From Culex pipiens pallens (taxonomy: Eukaryota; Arthropoda; Insecta; Diptera; Culicidae), in assembly GCF_016801865.2 (NCBI RefSeq), contig NC_068939.1, positions 69,343,072 to 69,407,071 on the forward strand: a DNA stretch of 64,000 bases, written 5' to 3'. The notes under the pieces are model-generated. The model saw only the letters and a program-made list of their open reading frames with translations, made no database searches and had not been told where the DNA came from. Position numbers and translations under genes: made by a program. This document shows positions 34,610-44,532 of this stretch, piece after piece (positions within the stretch are counted from its first letter, which is position 1; the number at the start of each line of letters is the position of its first letter).

Positions 34610-35330
34610 GTTGATTAAATCAAATTTTGATTGTGGATTCTTTGATTATAGGAAAGGTACTCATTTAGTTAAGTATTTTCGAGTTTTTCTTACTCTTGTC
34701 TTCTTTTTAATATTTATAAGTAACAATGCTTTCGATTGAATTACGATGTAACACACAGCTGAAAGGAACTCTGTTATGTACCTTAATGAGCTCATTTAAC
34801 TTGATTATTCACAAATAAAATCGAATTAAAAAAAATGAACATCTGGCAAGTTAAAAAAAATATTTCAGTGCTTTAAGTGCAATTCAAATAGCGTTAAGAA
34901 AGCAATAAGAAAGACATTTTGTATGACCCAATCTCACCCCAAAGATCCAATGTAACCCCTGATGACGATATTGAAAATTCTTAACAAACGTAAAATTAAA
35001 TTAAAAAAAATAAATTAGGAAAAGAAACTGAAAATCTAGCAAAACAGGATAAAGATATGAACACAGAAAAATTTATGCAATGTGACTTTCGGAACAACAA
35101 TTCTTAACATCGGTGAACATTTATTTGAAACCGTTTAAATTAACGTGAAGTTTCATGATCTGGCCATGAAATATTTTTCAAAAAAAAATTCTTGCCTTTT
35201 GGTTTGTTAAGGTTCATTTTAGTCAGTAAATTTAATCAAAAATAAAAATGATTTAAAAATTAATCATTTTTAAAGTTATTTTTCATAAATATTTTTAAAG
35301 TTGTTGATAAACTGAATTCTGAAGGGATGG
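34610..35330. other. AT-rich DNA with a relic of the 32-kb element
   Basis: 34,926-34,972 ('gacccaatctcacccc', 'aatgtaacccctgatgacg') resembles an end of the element at 32040-32640. The rest is unassigned. Confidence 0.45.
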
Positions 35331-35619
35331 CAAGTGACGAGTAAACGGTGTCGCGTGGTCATAAACAAATCGGCCTTTTTTCTTGCTAAGAGCTGCGCGT
35401 TTCGCTAAAAGTTGTGCATTCGGTCCGCCAAAAGTGTTTCAACCTGAGGATAATCAAGCTTTTTGAGTGCACCTGTTTTCAAGCCACTAAACTGGAGAAA
35501 TAATTTGGCTTTCTGCACATTGCCACGGCTTCCATCGCACCCTTCAGTATCGTCCAATCTACCGTTGCTTCCCACTATTCTTGGCAGTCAAACACCTGGA
35601 AACGTCAGGTTTGTTTACG

Positions 35620-36405
35620 ATGTCAAACAAAACAAAAACACGCTCTGCCTCTGCAGTGGACGGAGATGGCCAGACTCTGAAGCGCTCGAGAGAGGATCTT
35701 ACTGTTGCAGATTATCCGGACGAAGTGGAGAACATTACCGACCTGTGGCGCAACATGAAGAAGCTGCTGTTTAATTCGAACTCACGTCTGGAAGGAAAAA
35801 TCGATGCGTGCAAAACGAGTATTGATGATTTGGAAGAGGAATTCGTCGCTCTCAGGAAGGAATGTGGTGAGCAAATGGAGGCTGTTCACCACCGGGTGAA
35901 CTCCGTCGAGTTCGGATTACAACAAACTGCTGAAGATGTTGCTAGGCTGGAACGGGCGTCGGAGCTGATAATCTCTGGGATTCCTTATCAACAGACCGAG
36001 AACCTTCCTCAGTTCTTCCAAAACATTGCTACTGTGCTCGGTTATGACCAACCTCCGATTATTGACCTGCAACGACTGGCCAAGTTACCCATTGCAGCCG
36101 GATCTGCTCCACCAATACTGTGCCAATTTGCACTGCGAAACGTACGTAACGATTTCTACCGTCGCTACATGACCAACCGGGACCTGACGTTACGACACAT
36201 TGGTTTTGATGCTGACAAAAGGATTTTCATGAACGAGAACCTCACGAAGCTGGCCCGGGAGATTCGCAGTCAAGCTCTGAGGATGAAAAAAGCTGGAATC
36301 TTTGCTCAAGTGTTCACAAGGAATGGTGCTGTGTACGTGAAACGCCAGGGTCAACCAACATCGGAGCTGGTGCAGTGTGTTCAACAATTGTCGCTGCAAA
36401 AGTAA
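35620..36405 (+). CDS. Non-LTR retrotransposon ORF1 (RNA-binding, L1/CR1-like type)
   Basis: A 261-residue protein that should coat the element's RNA and act as a nucleic-acid chaperone. The first ATG is at 35620; an upstream in-frame TTG at 35581 is not used here. Residues ~1-35 are basic and Ser-rich, and ~40-115 are heptad-like and charged (EGKIDACKTSIDDLEEEFVA), consistent with a coiled coil. From ~118 comes an RRM-like block starting LIISGIPYQQTENL and containing LQRLAKLP and ILCQFALRNVRNDFYR. A C-terminal block then has RIFMNENLTKLAREI and NGAVYVKR, matching the ORF1p layout of L1/CR1-like elements. No CCHC knuckle is visible. Confidence 0.75.
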   Translation: MSNKTKTRSASAVDGDGQTLKRSREDLTVADYPDEVENITDLWRNMKKLLFNSNSRLEGKIDACKTSIDDLEEEFVALRKECGEQMEAVHHRVNSVEFGLQQTAEDVARLERASELIISGIPYQQTENLPQFFQNIATVLGYDQPPIIDLQRLAKLPIAAGSAPPILCQFALRNVRNDFYRRYMTNRDLTLRHIGFDADKRIFMNENLTKLAREIRSQALRMKKAGIFAQVFTRNGAVYVKRQGQPTSELVQCVQQLSLQK

Positions 36406-36969
36406 ACCCTTTCCTCAAAGTTCTTCATCTCCTTCCCAAGCTTATCCTTTGATTCCATTCCTTTTCTCCTTTGATTCCTTCCCCTCCTGAAAGTCAACAA
36501 CATAGAAGATAAACCCTTTCCAAAAAGTTATTCTTTATCCCTCCACGATCATCCTTTGATTCCGATCCCTTTCGATCCTGTGTCTCCTCCATCCGTCCTG
36601 AAAGTCATGCTGGTTCGTGTCGATGATGCCTTCTGCTGGACTGTAACGCTGTAGATGCTGATTTGGTTGCTGAAGTTGCTGTTATGGAAATGCTGTTGGT
36701 GCTGTTCGTGCCATGGGATGGCTGTGGTCAGGTCGAGACTGGAACATGGTACAAATAGAAACGTGTGTGCTTGCTAACTTTACTGCTGCCGATATTTGTT
36801 TTGATCAAATTCTGATTTTTTTTTTCCTATATTATGGCTCGTACAAAAAAGTTTTCTAAAACCTATTTAGTTAGTTTTAAGTTATGGTTCTCTTTATTAA
36901 GCTATGGTTCAATTGGTGTAGGTTTGGTGGGCGGCTTTTGTTTGAAATTTAGCGCGTTCCCCACTAATA
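36406..36969 (+). other. Spacer between ORF1 and ORF2
   Basis: 564 bp rich in ccttt and gctg words, with stops in all forward frames. Most non-LTR elements have overlapping or closely spaced ORFs, so this gap is unusual. It could hold an internal start site for ORF2 or be a lineage-specific insertion. Confidence 0.6.
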
Positions 36970-39807
36970 ATGTTTGATTCTTCTAATGACGACGCCTCTG
37001 CAAATTACTTGATTCCAAGAGCTGTAATGAATGCTTGTTTGGTGAATGACAAGCTGAATATATGCCATATTAACGTTCAGAGCCTCTGTGCTCGCCGTTT
37101 TTCCAAATTTGAAGAACTCAAACTAAACTTTATTACAAGCAAAGTGGATATTATCTGTTTAACAGAAACCTGGTTGGATGATTCCATAACTGATGCAACT
37201 ATTGAAATACAAGGTTACAACTTAGTTCGACAAAACCGTAATCGGCACGGTGGGGGTGTATGTGTATACTTTAAGCAAAATATTAGCTGTAAAATTCTTA
37301 AGAAATCTCTTGGTGCAATTTCTACCAATGGTCGTTATGAAACTGATTTTCTGTTACTTGAAATGCAATTTAATGGAAATCGTTTTGTTTTAGCTGTGTA
37401 CTACAACCCGCCACAAAGTGACTGTTCTTACCTACTTCGCACCCACATTGAACAATTTTGTTTAAAATATGAAAATTCATTTTTTATTGGCGATTTTAAC
37501 ACTGATATTCGGAAAAATACTAGAAAAACTAATGATTTTATAGATACAATCGCTAGCATGTCGTTTTCTTGTGTCAATTTTGAACCTACTTTTTTCTACA
37601 ATGATGGTTGCTCTCTTCTAGATCTTTTATTGACAAATTCACCAGAATTGGTACTCAAATTTAATCAAGTATCCATGCCCGGAATATCGGCTCATGATCT
37701 AGTGTTTGCTACTTTGGATTTTGAAAAACGTGTTGACCTAGACGGTTATTGGTATCGTGATTACAATAATTTTAACAATCATGCTTTCGAAAATGCATTA
37801 TCGCGTCTTAGCATTAATGAATTTCTTAGCATCGATGATTCTGACATTCTTCTCAATACTTTGAACAATCATATGTTTATCTTACATGAACAAGCTTTTC
37901 CAGTAAAATTCAAGAAGTCATTTTATAAATCTTGGTTTAACCCAGATATTGAAAGAGCTATAATCAACAGAGACATTGCTTATAATGCTTACAAAAGATC
38001 AAAATCACCAGAACATCGCACCAATTACAACCGTCTTAGAAATGTTGTGAATTATTTAACTAAAACTGCCAAACGTGATCACGATCGACAACGTATCAAC
38101 TTGAATGTTCCAGTTAGACAAATGTGGAAAAACATAAAAAAATTAGGAGTCTCTAAAAGTAAAAACAATAACATTGATAGCACCCATTCAGCGGAAGAAG
38201 TTAACAATTATTTTGCGTCTAATTATAGTGAAAGAAGTTCGTCTAGTATTCACTATTCTCATTCAACAGATAGTTTCCATTTTAGGCAAATCCACAGTTA
38301 TGAAATAGTGGATGCAGTTTACTCAAACAAGTCTAATGCTGCTGGTCTTGACAATCTTCCGATTTCATTTCTAAAAGTTGTTCTTCCCTTTCTACTGCCA
38401 TTTTTTGAACATCTCTTTAATACTATCGTAAAAACATCCAATTTTCCAGCACTTTGGAAACGTGTTAAAGTGATTCCAATATACAAAAAGAGTGGATCTT
38501 CAGAGATTACCAATTTAAGACCAATAAGTTTGCTATGCACCCTCTCAAAAGTTTTCGAAAAAGTAATAAAAGACCAAATTTCACATTACATTACTGAAAT
38601 GAATTTCTTACATGCCTTGCAATCTGGGTTTAGAAAAAATCATAGCACAGAAACAGCACTAATGAAAGTTCACGATGATATTGCGTTATCTGTTGATAAA
38701 AAATGTGTCGCTGTTCTTCTGCTGATTGATTTTGCCAAAGCATTCGATCGCGTTTCTCATGTTAAGCTTTTGAATAAACTTATTTCTTTGTACAATTTCT
38801 CAAATGCTGCTACGAAATTGTTAAAAAGTTACTTAACAGAACGTTACCAGGCAGTTTTTTTGAACGGTATTTTATCATCATTTATCCTTTGTGAGTCTGG
38901 AGTTCCACAGGGCTCTATTCTTGGACCATTACTATTTTCTCTGTTTATAAATGATTTGCCAAACGTTTTAAAATATTGCTCAGTACATCTTTTTGCGGAT
39001 GATGTGCAAATTTATTTCTGTTCTGATCAAAACTTTAACATTCCTGATATTTGTTCGAAGATAAATTTTGACTTGAATCAAATTCATACTTGGTCTGAGT
39101 CTAATTTATTATCAATAAATCCTGCTAAAACTAAAGCGTTACTAATTACTAAACTTAAAACGAAACCTGATTTTCCTAACTTGATCATGAATGGCGCACA
39201 AATCTGTTTCGTCAACGAAGCAAACAATCTTGGCCTGATTTTCAGAGATAATTTAGAATGGGATCTTCAAATCAAATCTCAATGCCGAAAAATATACATA
39301 TCTTTGAAGCAACTTACTCTAACAACGAAACATCTTGATGTTAATACTAAACTTAAGTTATTTAGATCGCTGATTTTTCCACACTTTATCTATACCGATT
39401 TTATTTACTCTAATGCCAACGGTATGCATATTGATAGGCTACGTATTGCTTTGAATGCTTGTGTAAGATATGTTTTCAACTTAAATAGAATGTCTAGGGT
39501 TTCGCATTTACAAAAACACCTTATTGGATGTAGTTTTTCAAACTTCTATAAATTTAGATCATGTGTTGTATTACACAGAATAATTAACACCAAAAAACCC
39601 ACATACCTTTATGAAAAATTAGTACCGTTTCGTAACACCAGAACTTACAGCTTTCTAATACCCAACCATAGCTCATTTTATTACAGTCAATCGTTTTTTG
39701 CTAGGGGCATTGTAAATTGGAACAGCCTTCCGACAACATTGAAACAAAATACTTCAAAATATAATTTCAAGCAGAGTTTACTCGCCAACCTCAACATTAA
39801 CCACTAG
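36970..39807 (+). CDS. Non-LTR retrotransposon ORF2: AP-endonuclease and reverse transcriptase
   Basis: A 945-residue protein for target nicking and reverse transcription. It starts at ATG 36970 (MFDSSNDD). Endonuclease motifs: HINVQSLCARR (33-43), TETWLDD with Glu 66, GGGVCVYFK (94-102), IGDFN (173-177), LLDLLLTN (216-223) and SAHDLV (240-245). Reverse transcriptase motifs: NAAGLDNLP (456-464), LRPISLL (516-522), LIDFAKAFD (585-593), SGVPQGSILGPLLF (643-656) and FADD (675-678). A thumb and C-terminal region follow to residue 945. There is no RNase H domain and no internal stop, so it is potentially active. Confidence 0.92.
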   Translation: MFDSSNDDASANYLIPRAVMNACLVNDKLNICHINVQSLCARRFSKFEELKLNFITSKVDIICLTETWLDDSITDATIEIQGYNLVRQNRNRHGGGVCVYFKQNISCKILKKSLGAISTNGRYETDFLLLEMQFNGNRFVLAVYYNPPQSDCSYLLRTHIEQFCLKYENSFFIGDFNTDIRKNTRKTNDFIDTIASMSFSCVNFEPTFFYNDGCSLLDLLLTNSPELVLKFNQVSMPGISAHDLVFATLDFEKRVDLDGYWYRDYNNFNNHAFENALSRLSINEFLSIDDSDILLNTLNNHMFILHEQAFPVKFKKSFYKSWFNPDIERAIINRDIAYNAYKRSKSPEHRTNYNRLRNVVNYLTKTAKRDHDRQRINLNVPVRQMWKNIKKLGVSKSKNNNIDSTHSAEEVNNYFASNYSERSSSSIHYSHSTDSFHFRQIHSYEIVDAVYSNKSNAAGLDNLPISFLKVVLPFLLPFFEHLFNTIVKTSNFPALWKRVKVIPIYKKSGSSEITNLRPISLLCTLSKVFEKVIKDQISHYITEMNFLHALQSGFRKNHSTETALMKVHDDIALSVDKKCVAVLLLIDFAKAFDRVSHVKLLNKLISLYNFSNAATKLLKSYLTERYQAVFLNGILSSFILCESGVPQGSILGPLLFSLFINDLPNVLKYCSVHLFADDVQIYFCSDQNFNIPDICSKINFDLNQIHTWSESNLLSINPAKTKALLITKLKTKPDFPNLIMNGAQICFVNEANNLGLIFRDNLEWDLQIKSQCRKIYISLKQLTLTTKHLDVNTKLKLFRSLIFPHFIYTDFIYSNANGMHIDRLRIALNACVRYVFNLNRMSRVSHLQKHLIGCSFSNFYKFRSCVVLHRIINTKKPTYLYEKLVPFRNTRTYSFLIPNHSSFYYSQSFFARGIVNWNSLPTTLKQNTSKYNFKQSLLANLNINH

Positions 39808-39951
39808 TTAAATAAGAGAACCAAATAAATTAAAGTTAGTTAATTTAAATTGAAGCAGAACTCAGCAGAACACACACTGTAACATAAAAAAGACTATGTC
39901 TTAAGTTACTATATGGAATAAAACAAATAAATAAAATAAATAAATAAATGA

Positions 39952-40990
39952 GTTAAGGATTGTCTTTTTTACGCAAATTAATGCATTATTTTTTTCATGA
40001 ACTTACTGTAGAAAACGTACTGGTACCAGAAGCTTTCATCAGCTTGGCCCCAGCACTTTACGGCCTGGCTCAGTTCAGTTGGTTTGATTTGCTTATGTAC
40101 ACTGGTGCTGTTGTTGTTGTTGCTTCTACAGCTCTGTACACACCATCATAGTATGGAAATTCATCGTGCCTTAACCCCTTTGCTGGCAGATGAGCGAATC
40201 GAATGTGCATATCTAATACCGAGCAAAATCTCATTCAGAATTATGGAAATTGAGTAACATCGTTTGAGTGGGGTGGTTTGTTCTCTTGGGAGGAAAAAAA
40301 ATCGAATCAGCATTTTTTGCTTTTGTTTGATTTGTGTTATAGAATTCGGTTATCATGTTAAGTCTGAAGAGTTTAAAAAGAAATGTATTTTCTAACTTTG
40401 AACTTTGCAAGATTTTACAGCATCCTACAAAACTCCCACGATACAAATCTCCTTATTTAATTATTTGGCGAACCCGTGAGATGCAAAAAAAAAGGTGTCG
40501 CCCGTTTTTGATGGCAGGTTCGCGGTCCGTCCCATTAGTCTCTACGTGACACTTTTGAGTCTCCTCGTATCTTTGTGGGATTACGTTCCATCAATCTTAT
40601 TTTTGACCGACGGTCGCCTCTCTCTCAAGTCACCTCGGTTACCTTCTCTTTGCTGGTTTTCAAAGATTTTCCGGAGACCGGACGATAAGGCGTAAATAAC
40701 AAGACCCAAAAGTCTGCTTTTCTTTTTCTGTTTGCTTCTGAGACGTCTCTGGAGGGATAAATTAATTTGTTATCAGCCGGTTTTTCATCCGGGGTGATTT
40801 TTCTGTGAACTTTTTTTGTTTTTTTTTTGGCTCCTTGAGTTCTGAAATTACTTCAAAAACACCTTCCAAGAATAAGCGTTACTTCAAAAGTTCCTTCTAG
40901 TTGAGAATCATAAATCTTATTGTATAAATTATCAAGAATGTAGATTAACGAAGATTAACATGTTTTATCTTTTTATTTCTCCATTTTTAG
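39952..40990. other. Probable NTAQ1 intron 1 (right part)
   Basis: Lies directly upstream of the NTAQ1 acceptor at 40989-40990. The composition is mixed and no repeat or exon is recognised. The catalytic-Cys-containing first coding exon was searched for by eye here and upstream and not found, so it lies in unrecognised sequence or outside the window. Confidence 0.5.
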
Positions 40991-41293
40991 TGAAGAGAAC
41001 GTGTGGAAGCTGTGCGAGCAGGTGAAGAGGACACATCCGGCGGAACTGTCCCGAAGCTACGCCGTGTTCGTGTCGAACGAGCGGCGGACGGTGCCCCTGT
41101 GGCGGCAAAAGGCCGGCCGCGGCGACGAAAAGCTCGTGATATGGGACTACCACGTGTTCTACATGCACAACCCGTCGCCGAACCGGTGTCTGGTGTTTGA
41201 CCTGGACACGACGCTGCCCTTCCCGACCTACTTCCACAAGTACGTCACGGAGACGTTCCGCTCGGACTACGCGGTCACGCCCGAGCATCACAG
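40991..41293 (+). CDS. NTAQ1: NTAQ1 exon 2 (protein N-terminal glutamine amidohydrolase), internal
   Basis: NTAQ1 (Drosophila tungus) deamidates N-terminal Gln to Glu, feeding proteins into the Arg/N-degron pathway in cytosol and nucleus. This 303-bp exon follows an acceptor 'ccatttttag' and ends at donor gtcagt. Its first base completes a codon begun in the preceding exon. Aligned to family members, that codon is the catalytic Cys, so intron 1 splits it. Translated blocks EENVWKLCEQVK, YAVFVSNERRTVPLWRQ, WDYHVFYMH and DLDTTLPFPTYF are diagnostic. The His of WDYHV and an Asp of DLDT supply the rest of the Cys-His-Asp triad. The exon is GC-richer than its AT-rich surroundings and intact. Confidence 0.92.
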
Positions 41294-41369
41294 GTCAGTC
41301 TGGGTTCCTATTTTGATGAGGTCAATTGATTGATATGTTTGTATCCTTCTGTTTGCTATATTTCTTCAG
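41294..41369 (+). other. NTAQ1 76-bp intron
   Basis: Donor gtcagt and acceptor tttcttcag. This choice joins CAC-AG with A-TTC and keeps the family sequence HRFFRVIPAEKYL in frame. The alternative acceptor nine bases downstream would remove three residues. Length is typical of short insect introns. Confidence 0.85.
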
Positions 41370-41494
41370 ATTCTTCAGAGTTATCCCGGCGGAGAAATAT
41401 CTGGCGGAGTTTTCGTCCGACCGGAGACACATGCGTAGACCGGACGGATCGTGGATAAAGCCACCGCCCTCGTACGCGCCCATTCAGACAAGCA
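41370..41494 (+). CDS. NTAQ1: NTAQ1 exon 3, internal
   Basis: This 125-bp exon encodes FFRVIPAEKYLAEFSSDRRH then MRRPDGSWIKPPPSYAPIQ, matching the family's conserved block after the catalytic core (FRVI…, FASDRSHM…, PPPYP). It ends at a consensus donor gtaagt (41495). The C-terminal part, which normally has an NLDDFI-like motif, is not found downstream in the window. The following intron is therefore at least 22 kb here, or the locus is rearranged. The coding sequence shown has no defects. Confidence 0.9.
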
Positions 41495-41546
41495 GTAAGT
41501 ATACTCCAAATTAAGGTACATATTATGAAATATCAAGTATAGACTA

Positions 41547-41925
41547 CAGTCCAGACTCGAGTATCCAAAGCCTCGATTATTCGGAGGTTTTTATAGGGCC
41601 TCAGATAATCGAATCAAAAAAAAAATAAATAAAAAATAAACGTTTTTTTTTTCATTTTCTTACTTTTATCATCAAATTTCTGCGACCCGATTTTAGTAAA
41701 ATTTGAATGTTTTATTGCCAATTAAATAAAAAATGCATTTTTCCAATATTTCAAAACTGCCGTTTCGGCCGCCATCTTGGATTAAAATATTATAAATTAC
41801 TTTAGAGTAGTTTAGGGGACATTCTAAGCTCAACAATCAAAAATAAGACAGCAATATTTTTTTTCGTGATGCGATTATCCGAAGTGAAATTTTGCCAAGG
41901 CCTTTGGAGAATCGAGTCTGGACTA
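41547..41925. mobile_element. 379-bp TA-flanked MITE in NTAQ1 intron 3
   Basis: Left end 'cagtccagactcgagtatcc', right end reversed 'tagtccagactcgattctcc', each next to TA (41545-41546, 41926-41927). Inverted sub-ends 'cgattattcgg' and 'gcgattatccga' extend the hairpin. The interior is AT-rich without coding. Its right end is the exact site (41896/41897) at which the retrotransposon array is joined in the duplicate at 62,893. Confidence 0.8.
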
Positions 41926-41927
41926 TA

Positions 41928-42389
41928 TAGCCTTTTATTGGTTTAGCTTTTTTTAGTTTGCTTACATTCTTCAAAGTTTTACGATTTTTTTTCGAAAATT
42001 TGCAGGATTTTTTTCAATTTTTTGCCAGTTTTCATGCATTGCTAGAATTTTTTTTATGAAAAATGCAAATTTTGAAGCAAAATATTTTTTTTATTAAAAT
42101 TTGTTAGATTTTGTGTGAGTTGGCCATACTGCACACGAGTTTTTGTTTGTTATTCATTAATATGTTATAAGATGTTTCTTGTTCAAACTTTAACCATATT
42201 TTATAGTAACAGGGTTTTTGTTAGTTGTTTTCCTGTTTTCTGCTTCCTTTTACAGCAAACTTGATTTGCATCCATTGAGATAAATGCCTCAAACACAGCT
42301 GAAATGATACTCCAAAACTATGTACTGCATTTACAAAACTACTGTTAGTCGATAAACTAAACGTCCTACGAAATCGTCTTAGAAATTTT
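41928..42389. other. AT-rich intronic DNA
   Basis: No repeats or genes recognised. The same sequence recurs at 62,924-63,385. Confidence 0.6.
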
Positions 42390-42410
42390 CTAGATTGGTC
42401 TTTCCATTCT

Positions 42411-43593
42411 GAGCATGAGCATGAGAGATCACCCATGGTTGCCCCTCCGTTGCTGAACAGAACCGTAATATCCTTTCAGCACTACTGATTATATGCGACG
42501 ATCTAGTGGTGTTTCCCTTATCAACAGCATGTATGAATGCGCTGAAAAGATAAAACACCATGATTGCTAAAGCTAGATCAGTTGCGAATAGGTAACAGTC
42601 ATTGGCCACCAACGGCGCCCGCCATGTCAGTTTGTAGATCTCGATTTTAAGGGACGGGAATGTTAGTTAGCGCAGGTTGCTACTAGGGCAGCTGATTTAC
42701 TCTGTGCTTACACCCCACAAGCGCCAGGAACCTGAAAATTGGTTAGTAGGATAGGGTGTTTGGTCAGGATTCATCATAGAAGATGATGATGCGACCCAAA
42801 ATCATAGTGTTTGTTGAAAGGTATTTTGTTTTATTCTCAAGGCAAGCAATCGGATGCTGCGGATGAGACATTTCCCGTTTATCGGCTGTTAACTTTTAAT
42901 TGAAATGATTTAATCTTAGACAGCCGGCTGTGGAAAGATAGAACCAAAATTATTTGTAATTAAATGATGAAGGATTTAACAGTCTGACTTTTTAAGTAAG
43001 ATGTTTTTACGAGTTTTACATGATTGATATTTAGTGGGGTACTGATTAGCGAAGTGAACGACGAGTTACGACGTTTATCAAGCAGAAATGGTATGATAAG
43101 TTTTGTTGTTATTGCACACCGACGACGAACGCGAAAAAACCCTGCAACACGATGGAAAGGCATCGCAAATCAGACTGGCTCAATTGTCATCGATGACAAC
43201 CAGAGCCAGCCGCACCTTTACACACATACACGCACGCGAAAAAAAACGATAAACACACCGACGACGAACGCGAAAAAAACACGACCCGACGGAAAGGCAT
43301 CGCAAATCAAACTGAGGAAATGGAGAGAAAGAAAATAATATAAAAAATAAAACCTAATCACATAAAACCTACTCACATAAAACCAATCACCCAATGCACA
43401 CAAAGAGCAACACAAAAGAGACGAAAATTATCACGAAAAAACAGGACTGCGCGTCCACCGAAGCACCGCACTTCTGATGGCATTATTCAATTATTATGCC
43501 CAATCACCTCATGCACACAAAGAGCGACACAAAAGAGACGAAAATTATCACGAAAAAACAGGACTGCGCGTCCACCGAAGCACCGCACTTCTC
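42411..43593 (-). mobile_element. 1.18-kb non-autonomous LINE-like insertion with 21-bp target duplication
   Basis: Bounded by identical 21-bp repeats at 42390-42410 and 43594-43614 (starting ctagattggtctttccat). Read on the minus strand it ends in a short atgctc repeat (plus-strand gagcatgagcatgag at 42411), like RTE-type 3' tails. It begins with two ~117-bp tandem blocks (43384-43473 and 43501-43590, sharing 'aaaattatcacgaaaaaaca' and 'gactgcgcgtccaccgaagc'). These are followed by a second repeated pair (43115-43175, 43254-43313). No long frame is present, so it is a truncated, internally deleted or SINE-like derivative. Confidence 0.7.
43384..43593 (-). repeat. Two tandem 5' blocks of the LINE-like insertion
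   Basis: Two near-identical ~90-bp blocks at 117-bp spacing, each containing cacaaagagc, aattatcacgaaaaaa and caccgaagcaccgcactt. Tandem 5' monomers often carry promoter activity in LINEs. That role here is an inference. Confidence 0.75.
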
Positions 43594-43614
43594 CTAGATT
43601 GGTCTTTCCATTCT

Positions 43615-44416
43615 TGGGACAAAGTCTCGTAATCATAAAGACAAAATAAAATTGAAATTCTCCAGGCGTCCCTCAAACAGCAATCATGCTTTGATTTTCA
43701 GTGTCAAAAAATCAATCATTCTTAATTTTTTGCAATTTTAAAATCAAGAATAACATATAGAAAAGGCGCTTGACGTTTTCAAAAGTTAGTCCTGATTTAA
43801 AATTTTCAAAAGAGCAATTCACTGCCTTCGTTAATTTTTTGCATTTATTTTTATTATGTGGGTACCTTCTCTGTGATCGAAGAAGACATTTTTGGTCCAT
43901 ACAGTCCAAAAGGCATGTAAATGTGTGTATGTATGTTTGTTTGTATGATCCCCATACCCGCAGGCAACTTGGTCCCGAAACACATGCGAACGCTAAGTGA
44001 ACAATTCGATCATCTTTTACTCCGTTATCTGTATACCCATGTGCATATGTTTTTTTTTTTTGCACGAATTTGAATGCTACAAATACCGGCGCATAGATCA
44101 AAATAGGACCCCTCTTCCCTCCCCAAATGCCGGAAATTTGTAGCGGGTTTAGGGACACTTTGCATAGACGCCCTTGCTCCCATCACGTCACTTTGAGCTA
44201 CGAGAAATTAATAAGCATGTCCCCTCAGTCAAACCTTCTTCAGAGAAACAGGCAATCCACAACTCACAGCGAACGACCAAGACGACACCCTACCGCGTAT
44301 ATATTTGACTTGGCGTGGTTTTTCTTAATTGATCTGAATGAATGTTAGTATAAGTGAATGAGTATTTTGATATTTATATAGAAAAGATCTCACCAAATAA
44401 GAAAAACTTCAGGGGT
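43615..44416. other. Unassigned DNA left of the retrotransposon array
   Basis: AT-rich to mixed sequence with no recognised repeat or exon. It adjoins a truncated LTR at 44417 and is not seen elsewhere in the window, so it tells nothing about the original target site of the array. Confidence 0.5.
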
Positions 44417-44524
44417 TAATCTCCCTACCTCCCACCAAGAGATGGCGCTCTAATGAGGAAAACTTTTTCAAGAAAAGTAAAAGAGTTATTGTTAAAGAAG
44501 GTAGGGTCACAATTTGGCATTACA
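44417..44524 (-). mobile_element. Left LTR remnant (108 bp)
   Basis: Identical to the terminal 108 bases of the other LTRs (taatctccctacctcccacc … ggcattaca) but preceded by unrelated DNA, so ~1.75 kb of LTR is missing. Its inner edge still shows the TGTAA…/…TTACA end and the adjacent polypurine tract. Confidence 0.9.
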
Positions 44525-44532
44525 TTCTCGCC
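44525..44532 (-). promoter_or_regulatory. Polypurine-like tract, copy 1
   Basis: On the minus strand ggcgagaa lies immediately before the LTR start TGTAATGCC, where the plus-strand primer is expected. The same sequence is at 54275-54282. It is short and has one C, so the call rests mainly on position. Confidence 0.55.

Larger units (their letters stand above)
35331..39951 (+). mobile_element. Non-LTR retrotransposon 2 (CR1/Jockey-type), plus strand
   Basis: It consists of a leader (from about 35,331), ORF1 (35620-36405), an unusually long 564-bp spacer, ORF2 (36970-39807) and a 3' untranslated end closing with (aataaa)-type repeats at 39,918-39,949. Both frames are open throughout. A convincing target duplication was not found, so the 5' limit is approximate. 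The ORF1 type and ORF2 motifs place it in the Jockey/CR1 group of clades. It differs clearly from the element at 20-23.7 kb. Confidence 0.85.

Noticed and set aside
42379..42612. 77-codon minus-strand frame in the LINE-like insertion, considered as a reverse transcriptase tail
   Set aside because: It spans the element's 3' end and target repeat, has no RT motif, and is probably a chance frame.
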